NCBI GenBank assembly: GCA_049999725.1
Contig: JBNGIS010020532.1
Span: 1 to 26,716, forward strand
Source of the DNA: Haplomitrium mnioides
Taxonomy: Eukaryota; Marchantiophyta; Haplomitriopsida; Calobryales
Reading direction: 5' to 3'
DNA length: 26,716 bases
The notes beneath the pieces were generated by a model that saw only the letters and a program-made list of their open reading frames with translations, had not been told where the DNA came from and made no database searches. Each line of letters begins with the position of its first letter. The stretch's first letter is position 1. The position numbers and the translations under genes are program-made. This document shows, one piece after another, positions 19,626-26,716 of this stretch.

Positions 19626-20600
19626 TAGGTAGTTCTAAACGTAGGAAGATCAAACTCAATAAGCAAGATTGATTCCAAACCATAAGTGAGGCAAAAAGGT
19701 GTATACCCAATTGAAGCTTTGTTGTGTGATACTCTCAAAGAATCACATGAAGCCTCTTATCCCATGTATGTCTAGCTCCCTCTAAATCTGCATCTTTCGC
19801 CAACATGTGACAGAGTGTAAAGTTGGTCCGCTTTGTCAATCCATTTGAATTTGGATTGTACGTTGTAGTCATTTGTTGCTTGATGGAGAAATGCTCCAAC
19901 ATTGCTTGAGTGGCACCACTATCAAACGGTGAGCCTTTATTTGTAATAATCTCCAATAGGCAACCAAACCTTGTGATGATTTGCTCGTAGAGAAATCTCC
20001 CCACTTCTTCTTCTGAAACTTTCTTGAGATGATGAGCCTCTACCGATTTTCTTAAGTAACTCTTTGCCACCACTACATACAAATTCCCTTTGGGAGTTGG
20101 AGTCAAAAAACCAACAATATTAACTTCTCACTTTTCAAAAGGACCCAATGGCGCAATCTGTTGCAAAGGAGAAGGATAAGTAGACTTCTTTGCAAATGAT
20201 TGAAACACATTACATGTCTTGCAAAACTCCTAACAATCTTCTAACATACCTTGCCAATGGTACCCTCCATCTAAAATTTTGTACGTCGTCACTTTCCTTA
20301 CAAAGTGACCACCACATACTCCATCATCAAACTCATTCATTAATTGTTGGCTTTCTTTCTTGCTCTTCACTCTTTGAAGAAGACCGTCGGAGCCTTGATG
20401 AAACAAAGTATTTTCAACCAAAGAATGAGTTTGACACTTACAAGCAAAGCCAACCTTATTGCGTTGCTTCATTCCTTCCGGACATCTTTCTTCAGCCAAA
20501 TAGAAGTAGGTATCACCATACTCTTCATGTAAAACACCCATATTGAGGATCTTCTCATCGGGAGACTCCTCCTCAATTGCTTCATGCCCAATCTCATCAT
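19626..20600 (-). pseudogene. Gypsy element 2 integrase, truncated
   Basis: The minus strand encodes the integrase zinc-binding region, with HQGSDGLLQRV, ESQQLMNEFDDGVCGGHFVRKVTTYKIL and GYHWQGMLEDC (20541-20230). The catalytic core follows (20106-19735) with SEEEVGRFLYEQIITRFGC, TTTYNPNSNGLTKR and HTWDKRLHVIL, and then HNKASIGYTPFCLTYGLES (19738-19650). The second catalytic Asp position reads as Asn (ITNKGSPF, where ISDRG is usual). The coding ends at about 19626 inside exon 1 of copy B, without a polypurine tract or 3' LTR. Confidence 0.88.
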
Positions 20601-21850
20601 ATGTTCATGACAACATATCAGCATTCAAATGCTTCCTTCTTGGTCGATCTTCAACACTATAATCAAATTCAGCCAACAAAAGCTTCCACCTAGCAATTCT
20701 TCCCTCAGCATTAGGCTTATTGAAAATATATTTCAAAGCCTTGTGACCAACAACAATACTAAATCCCACCCAACAAGTAATGATGAAACTTTTTCATACA
20801 AAAAATGCACCCAAACCTTTTCTTTCCATTACCAAATAGTTCTTTTCAGCCGCCACTATTTGTCAACTTGCAAATGCTATTGGATGATCATGTCTCTCCT
20901 TGTTTTTTTGACCTAAAGTTCATCCAAAAGCCACATTCAAAGCATCTATAAACAACAGAAAATGCTTATTCCAATTTGGATTTACCAATACCGGAGCACT
21001 TGTCACTGCTTTCTTCAAACATTCAAATGAAGCATTGGCACTTTCATCATTGAACATCAATGAGTACTCCACTGTTTTCTTCAAGTAGTGGTTTAATGCC
21101 ATTGCTTTTGCCGTAAAATCCAAAATAAAACGACGATAGCCTACCATTCCCAAGAAAGATCGCAACTTTGTCACATATGCCCTAGCAACACTCCTTGTTG
21201 GCAACCAAATATGCATTTCTCCAGATTTAAAGACGCTTTCGCTAAATCCAAACGTTGAACAATTTTCTTTAAGTGGTCAAAATGATCCTTCTTACTCTCA
21301 TACACAGAAAAATCATCATAAAAATTCCACACAAACTTCTCCAAGAAAGGCTCAAAGATTTTGTTCATAAATCTTTGAAAAGTCGTCGGTGCATTGCATG
21401 ATCTAAAAGGAACGACTCGAAAAGAAAAAAGTACCCCAATGACTTGTAAATGTTGTCAATCATTGATGTTCCATTGCAATTGGAATTTGATTGCACCCAC
21501 TGTATCCATCTCCAAAGGAATACCATTCATGTCCATCCACTTCTTCAAGAATCCTATCAATGAACGGAAGCGGATAATAATCCTTCTTTGTAACCGCATT
21601 CAACTTCTTGTAATCTACACATACTCAAAGCTTACCATTTTCTTTTTAACCACAACAATGGGAGAAACCCATTCTGCATTGTCAACCTAGTAGATGAACC
21701 CCGTCTCCTTCATTTTATTGATCTCCGCTTTGACAAACTCCCCAATTAAAGGATTCATCTATGGTTGCTTTTGTTGAATTGCTTTGTCTGAATTTTCCAA
21801 GTGAATTTGATGCCCTTCAAGTGTCACCCTTTTCAAATCTTCATATCCAA
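20601..21850 (-). pseudogene. Gypsy element 2 reverse transcriptase and RNase H
   Basis: From high to low coordinate the following motifs are seen. IGEFVKAEINKMKETGFIY and VDNAEWVSPIVVVKKK lie near 21750-21640 and a decayed middle follows. PFRSCNAPTTFQRFMNKIFEPF leads to the active site FYDDFSVY (YDD at 21312-21320), where YxDD is usual. FLGMVGYRRFI lies at about 21150 and APVLVNPNW at about 20980. The RNase H C-terminal end has HKALKYIFN and EGRIARWKLLLAEFDYSVED near 20740-20660. Stops and frameshifts interrupt it. The motif set fits a Ty3/gypsy element of a non-chromoviral lineage. Confidence 0.87.
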
Positions 21851-22726
21851 AAGCAAAAAAATAGATATACTTATGAAAAAGTTATGCAAACTTCCATTTT
21901 TCTTCACTCGTAACTTCCTCTCTATAGTGTAGTGTTGCAATACATCACTCCACTTCTTACATTGCCAATGTATGCTTTTGTACTCCAGCTTCTTCTTTGA
22001 TTGCCCTTGGTATTATCTCAATAGCACATATTTGTGGTGAATCTTGTTCTTCCTCTAATGAGTCCTCCATGTTGGTGTCAATCTCAGAAATATCACTCTT
22101 ATATTCATCATCATGAGACAAATACTTGGTGGTCTCTTTTTTTGAGTCACTTGTTTCTTCACCACCGCCATCCACAGGCACTCTCACTCGATGAGTCTTT
22201 AGCCCAATGGTGATATGATTCTTGTGCCAATTATCTGTGGTCTTTACTCCTCATAACCATAGCATTCCTAACAACATATCATAACTTTACTCTTTCAAAA
22301 CTTGAAAAGTGAGAGAGATAGAAATTCCCATTATCGTGATTGGCACCTTTTCAATTACTCCAAATGGGTGCACTCTTGATTTGCTGGCCATACCCACTGT
22401 ACAACCCCGAAGGCCTTGTGAGTTTCAAACCCAACTTCTTTATCAAATCTTGCGACATGGCATTGACCGTCGAACCTCCATCCAACAATACTTTGGGAAC
22501 CACATACCCCTTACATATTGCATCAATTTTTGAGGCTCTTGGACATACCTCCGTATCCATGGCACTTACATAACAATTGTTGGTGGAGACTTTCTTCTTC
22601 CTTGGAAGTCGTTTGGTGCTCAAAACTCCATGTAACTCCCTTTGCAACGTTGGATTTATTGCCACCAACTGTCCCACTGTGATATTGGCTTGTAAGTTTC
22701 CAATATCTTCTACCACATTGTACTTC
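21851..22726 (-). pseudogene. Gypsy element 2 protease and acidic linker
   Basis: The protease reading includes YVVPKVLLDGGSTVNAMSQD, with the active-site-like DGGS at 22471-22482, where D-S/T-G is classical and DGG variants occur in plant gypsy families. A Glu/Asp-rich linker follows (22187-21957) before RT. The upstream part with ANITVGQLVAINPTLQREL (about 22700-22640) belongs to the gag-protease junction. The reading is interrupted by an assembly gap at 22727. Confidence 0.8.
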
Positions 22727-22736
22727 NNNNNNNNNN
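22727..22736. other. Assembly gap (10 N) in gypsy element 2
   Basis: Ten Ns break the gag-protease junction. Unlike the gap at 7475, the flanks show no duplicated sequence. Confidence 0.95.
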
Positions 22737-23150
22737 ATCCCATGATTCAAGAGTTTCTTCTTTTTGCTTTTTGTGCCATCTAAGAGCCTCACGCTCAAGA
22801 AATTCTGGCAACAACGCCAACCAATCATCTGGTCACTTCTCACCATTGCTAATGCAAGTGCATGTGAAATCGCGTAGATAATCCTCTACATTTTCATCTT
22901 CTTTGCCATAGAGTACCAAAATCTTGCCTATCTTGATTGGATAGCTTGATGTTGTTTCTCGATCACTTTCTTGTTCCTACCACACCTACCACATCTGCCA
23001 CAACACAAAAATATACACCTCACAAATAGCTTGGATTAGAATCGGGAAAATAAATGGATTTGGATCTGCTAAAATTTGCTCCATTTGTTCCACTCCAAAT
23101 TGTTCCACCAACCGTTGACGCATATATATTCTGGCCACAATGAACACTCG
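22737..23150 (-). pseudogene. Gypsy element 2 gag fragment
   Basis: Minus-strand readings in shifting frames give LVEQFGVEQMEQILADPNPF near 23110-23040, KIGKILVLYGKEDENVEDYL near 22930-22880, and DDWLALLPEFLEREALRWH near 22830-22770. The last two resemble the plant retrotransposon gag core. Frameshifts and stops are frequent, and no zinc knuckle was found. Confidence 0.65.
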
Positions 23151-23488
23151 TATGACAATGGTCATTTCTTAATCATCCGTTGAGGCCATTGAGAACTCTC
23201 CTTGATTTGATGAAATGCTTGTTCATGCTCTAAGGTCTGAACCCACTCCATTAGAGTGTACAATCGTCAATACAACAGTGTTACCAAATAAGCAAAGTCG
23301 CTTATCAAAAACAAGTAATAGCTCACAAGATTGGTGAATCTCTTCAACTCAATGTTATTGTATGGCAGCAAAGAGCTATCAATCCTTCTTACAATTTCAC
23401 AAGTTCTTGGCCACTTTCCCGTCACTTCTTTGTTTGACATTCAACACGATAAAGCCCAATTGCCACCTTCCTTTCCTCTCATTAACGA
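23151..23488 (-). other. Leader of gypsy element 2
   Basis: This lies between the primer-binding site and the gag homology. No coding signal is recognised. It is the untranslated leader or a decayed gag N-terminus. Confidence 0.5.
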
Positions 23489-23507
23489 GGTCCTAACAAC
23501 AGAACCA
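23489..23507 (-). other. Primer-binding site of gypsy element 2
   Basis: On the minus strand TGGTTCTGTTGTTAGGACC follows the LTR end after four bases. Its layout resembles the TGGCGCCGTTGCCGGGGAcc-type site of plant gypsy elements with several transitions, so it is probably a decayed tRNA complement. The tRNA identity was not verified. Confidence 0.55.
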
Positions 23508-23510
23508 AAA

Positions 23511-24380
23511 ATGTGAAGCTAGAGGCTTTGCGGTTTCTCCTCATGTGACTTTGATGTTGAGTTCACATTGAATATGAGAGGTGGGTGGATGTGTAAATGC
23601 AATCATCAATACCTAGCAAAATCTACAAAGTCTATAAAGTATGAACACTCAATACAAAAATATCTTGGAAATCCTCAACTCTTTACTCCAAATTCTCTCA
23701 CACAAAACACTCTTGCTCTCACCCTTCTAACTCTCAACAAACTCCTCACTCTATTAAAAACCACTCCTCAAGTGCTTCTCTTCTAGTGAGTCTTCAATGT
23801 GAAGCTAGAGGCTTCATCGATTTCTAGGTTTCTCCTCACGTGACTTGATGTTGAGTGCATATTGAATATGAGAAAAGAGTGGAAGTGTGTATGCAATCAT
23901 CAATACATAACAAAATTTACAAAGTCTACAAATTATGAATACTCAATACAAAAATATCTTGGAAATCTTGAAATCTTTATTTCAGATTCTCTCACACAAA
24001 ACACTCTTGCTCTCACCCTTCTGACTTCTTAACAAACTCCTCACTCTATGAAAAACCACTCCTCAAGTGCTTCCCTTTCAATGAGTCTTCAATGTGAAGC
24101 TAGAGGCTTCGCCGGTTTCTCTTCATGTGACTTTGATGTTGAGTGCACATTGAATATGAGAGGTGAATGGAAGTGTGTATGCAATCATCAATACATAACA
24201 AAATCTACAAAGTCTAGAAAGCATGAATACTCAATACAAAAGTATCTTGGAAATTCTTGAATCTTTATTCCTAATTCTCTCACACAAAACACTCTTGCTC
24301 TTATCTTTCTTACTCTCAATAAACTTCTCAATCTATGAAAAACCACTTCTCAAGTGCTTGCCCTTCAATGAGTCTTCAAA
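23511..24380. repeat. Tandem repeat, unit about 290 bp, inside the LTR
   Basis: Units start with ATGTGAAGCTAGAGGCTT at 23511, 23797 and 24092 (spacing 286 and 295 bp). They share CACACAAAACACTCTTGCTCT and AAAAACCACTCCTCAAGTGCTT. The third unit ends with GAGTCTTCAA near 24379. Confidence 0.92.
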
Positions 24381-24903
24381 GTAGCTCCTCCAAGAGCTCC
24401 TTGAAGCGCTTCTCCAAGGGTCTCTCACAACTCTCAAGTCTCAAGTCTAAAATGAAAGCCAAGTCCTAGTTCCAACTTTTCTTCTCTCTTCTTATTCTCC
24501 CTATATACTAGTCTAGATGATTACTAAGAGTAAAACTAAATATTTTATCACCATGGGTAAAGAGCCCATGTTGATTGTCTACCTAATTATTAAATCCTAA
24601 AAGTGCTACTCAAGTATCTCCACATTTTCTTTTGCTCTTCAAGAAGAAGCTTCTCATTTGGAGCTTCTCTTGTCGAAGAATCTTAACAATTGATCCAATG
24701 CTTTTCTACCTTGTCTTTGTCCCTACAAACAATTTTTAATATGATACTTCAAGATTCTCTCAAAGAATAAGTCAAAAAAATATGACTTTTCTTAACTTTT
24801 CTCCTCTTTAGCCTCTTGTAGAAGAATCTCTATAAAGTCCCTAATACTAATTCAATTTTCCTGTACTATATCTTGTTGAAATCTTGTCAAGTAAGTTTTG
24901 TCA
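23512..24903 (-). mobile_element. 5' LTR of gypsy element 2 (about 1.39 kb)
   Basis: The minus strand starts at TGACAAAAC (24903), where copy C begins on the other side, and ends CACA at 23512, just before the primer-binding site. A TATATAG box is at 24507-24501. Three tandem units of about 290 bp occupy the 3' part. The boundary at 24903 is defined by where alignment of copy C with copy B starts. The partner 3' LTR is missing, so the exact TG end is unconfirmed. Confidence 0.65.
24501..24507 (-). promoter_or_regulatory. Candidate TATA box of gypsy element 2 LTR
   Basis: TATATAG on the minus strand is followed by GGAGAATAAGAAGAGAG, a purine-rich start region typical of LTR transcripts. No experimental support is implied. 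Confidence 0.4.
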
Positions 24904-26716
24904 AGAATCCAATGTTGTTGCTCTACAACTATTATGTGTACGTGAGCTTAACACTAACAGAAGCCCGCATATTTGGAACAAATGACAATTACGACCAAAG
25001 GTACCGATTGGAAATGACATCGATTTAAGAGGTCTATTGGCATCAAATTTTCGTGGAGAGTGGGATGGCTTCATCCCAAAAATTAAAAAGAGAGTTGGTG
25101 CTAGAGACCATAGAGATCAAGTCAAAGTTGACTCTTGAGAAGATAGTCACTTCTCAAGACAATTGGTTCTAGTTGACATTACGAAGTGGTGAGCTATGAG
25201 ATTTACAATAGAACATTTTTTCTATATGGGAGAAAAATACGGTGAAGGACCACAAGCCTAAGGCCAAAAGATTGTCTAAAATGGAGGACATTAAGTGGAC
25301 ACCTTGGAGGTCTTTTCATGGTCTTCCGGACTAAGTTAAAATTTATGTTTTGAAACGCGTGGAAGTTGTAGAGCTTTCAGTTGAAGAAATGTTCTCACAA
25401 ACTAGAAAGACATAAAGTTTTAGTGGTAATGGTTAAGTCTTTTTGCTCCAAAATCTATTGTAGCTCCTGGGAAGAAGTAAGAGAGGAGTATCCTCTCCAC
25501 ACCAAGGAGTCAAAAATGTCTTCATTTTACTCCAATTTTGAGAAGCTTTTGGTAAGTTTGTTTTTCCATTTTACATTTCTTTTTCTAGAGTTGTATTGAA
25601 TTTTTTGTAAATGAACTTTTGTCAGAATAAAAATGATTATGAGTCCATGCACGCATGGACTATCAAGTCTGTGCACACAAAGACTCTCTAGTTTGCCACG
25701 CTTGGACTATCAAGTCCATGCGCTGATGGACTCTCTAGTCCAAGGTCGTAAGAGACTCTCTAGTCCTTGCAAGCTTGGACCATCAAGTCCAAACGCGTAT
25801 GGACTAACAAGCCCATGCGCACATGGACTCTCTAGTCCATGCACGTCTAGAATCTCTGGTCCATGCGCACATTGACTATGTAGTCTAAGCGGGGCTTCTA
25901 TTTCAAGTCCTTGCACCTATACATTAAAATCAATGCTAGCATAGACTTGAGAGTTCAAACCCGTGGACTTCAATGTCCATCTATGTATGGACTTCAATGT
26001 CCATCTTAGTTTGGACTCCAATATCCATGTTATTTTGGACTCTCAAGTCATTGCTTGGATTGACTTAAAGGTCTTTGCTTGCATTCTCTTCCTCTTTAAA
26101 GTCTATGTTTTTTTTTGTTGTCTCTTTTTTTTTCTTTTTTTTTTTTGCTATAAGTAGGGGGACCAAACCTTTAAACGACACCTTGCCAAAAAATTGACGG
26201 CAATTGCCAAAAGGCAAAAAAGATCAGGGGTCGAAGAAGCCCCTGAAGATCAAGACCAAGCTCCAACACTTGTTTCCTACCCTCATGCTTTTCTGCTTCA
26301 TTGCCAGAAAGCTAGAGAGTGGAAATCAAGGCAAAAAAATGATGTTGATGTCCTTCTCACCAAAGGAGTTCTAAGAGACAAAGATGAAGGCTTAATGCTC
26401 TTTGTTGATGGACTCAACGTGGCATATTACCAAGTCTACGGAGAGGCAAATGCTCATCAATTGAAGGGATTCCTAAAACCTAGATTTTTCACTTTGGCAA
26501 TTGCAAACATTCCTTACGTTTACAACCTTAAGGAATGTAAGCACGTCGATTCCAAACCCATTTCTAAGGATGACATTTTTTATATGGTTTCTTCTTTTGT
26601 GGTAATTACGACTTCTGATTTTTGGTCTTTTGTAATAATCCATTCTTTGGAACAATTTGGCATCGTTGAGGATGCTCTTTTGGAGGTTTGTTGTGTCATC
26701 GACCACGACATCTGGT
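24903..26716 (+). pseudogene. Copy C of the ParB-like/amino-methyltransferase gene (runs off the window)
   Basis: The copy begins within the ParB-like domain (AAGAATCC, corresponding to KNP in copy B) and continues with YYVYVSLTLTEARIF and the linker, including SQKLKRELVLETIEIKSKLT and MEDIKWTPWRSFHGLPD. Exon 2 ends at 25551, followed by the consensus donor GTAAGT. The intron 25552-26157 holds a 24-bp minisatellite. Exon 3 starts at 26158 with GDQTFKRHLAKKLTAIAKRQ. It continues with HAFLLHCQKAREWKS, LFVDGLNVAYYQVYGEANAH and methyltransferase motif IV, ANIPYVY (NIPY at 26506-26517), then KDDIFYMVSSF, DFWSFVIIHS and EQFGIVEDALLEVC. It ends at a GT that is the last dinucleotide of the window, where copy B has its donor. 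Exon 3 is open throughout. Exon 2 has stops and a frameshift. The N-terminal half is missing, replaced by the gypsy LTR. Confidence 0.85.
25640..26060. repeat. 24-bp palindromic minisatellite in the exon 2-3 intron of copy C
   Basis: Units such as CATGGACTCTCTAGTCCATGCACG repeat every 24 bp, with decay toward the 3' end (TGGACTTCAATGTCCAT forms near 25970-26030). The unit is self-complementary. It occupies the intron homologous to the one at 17269-17475 in copy B, but is far longer. Confidence 0.9.

Overview
The window looks like repeat-dense, intergenic DNA from a large land-plant nuclear genome. The reasons are nested, decayed Ty1/copia and Ty3/gypsy elements (one with a chromodomain), AT-rich spliceosomal introns, several minisatellites and two 10-N assembly gaps. 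I cannot name the species. No intact host gene, rRNA, tRNA or CRISPR array is visible, and every protein-coding feature is a pseudogene or fragment.

Layout. 1-357 is one arm of a long inverted repeat whose partner is 15181-15538. 800-2285 is a very degenerate tandem array with a unit of about 57 bp. 2288-4389 is a minus-strand copia 3' half (RT, RNase H, polypurine tract, 3' LTR). 4395-10640 is a GC-richer block. It holds a gag-only retroelement (5601-6693), short tandem repeats rich in ACGTGGC/GCCACGT cores, and a 274-bp duplication, with no pol. 12090-15166 is a minus-strand chromovirus (protease to chromodomain, 3' LTR stub), with a 408-bp solo LTR of the same family inserted in its RT and flanked by a perfect 5-bp target duplication. 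19626-24903 is a second, non-chromoviral gypsy element on the minus strand (truncated integrase through gag, primer-binding site and a full-length-looking 1.4-kb 5' LTR).

The most unusual content is three diverged copies of one intron-containing gene: A (10745-12060, +), B (16102-19625, -) and C (24903 to the window end, +). Combined, they encode a basic low-complexity N-terminal region, a ParB/sulfiredoxin-like domain with a GGNH motif, a helical linker, and a permuted beta-class amino-methyltransferase (motif IV D/N-x-P-Y before motif I DLCSGSSTG). This architecture is familiar from prokaryotic and phage DNA-modification proteins and is unexpected as a multicopy plant gene. Matching splice sites in B and C support a real spliced gene. 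Its introns contain a 24-bp, nearly self-complementary minisatellite (core around TCCATGCGCGCATGGA) that appears in two introns of B and one of C. A related 37-bp array lies just downstream of B.

All three copies carry stops or frameshifts, many explicable as C-to-T or G-to-A transitions, as expected of silenced repeats. The family therefore behaves like a repeated, perhaps mobile, element rather than an ordinary single-copy gene. Whether it moves by itself, and whether intact relatives methylate DNA, cannot be decided from this window.
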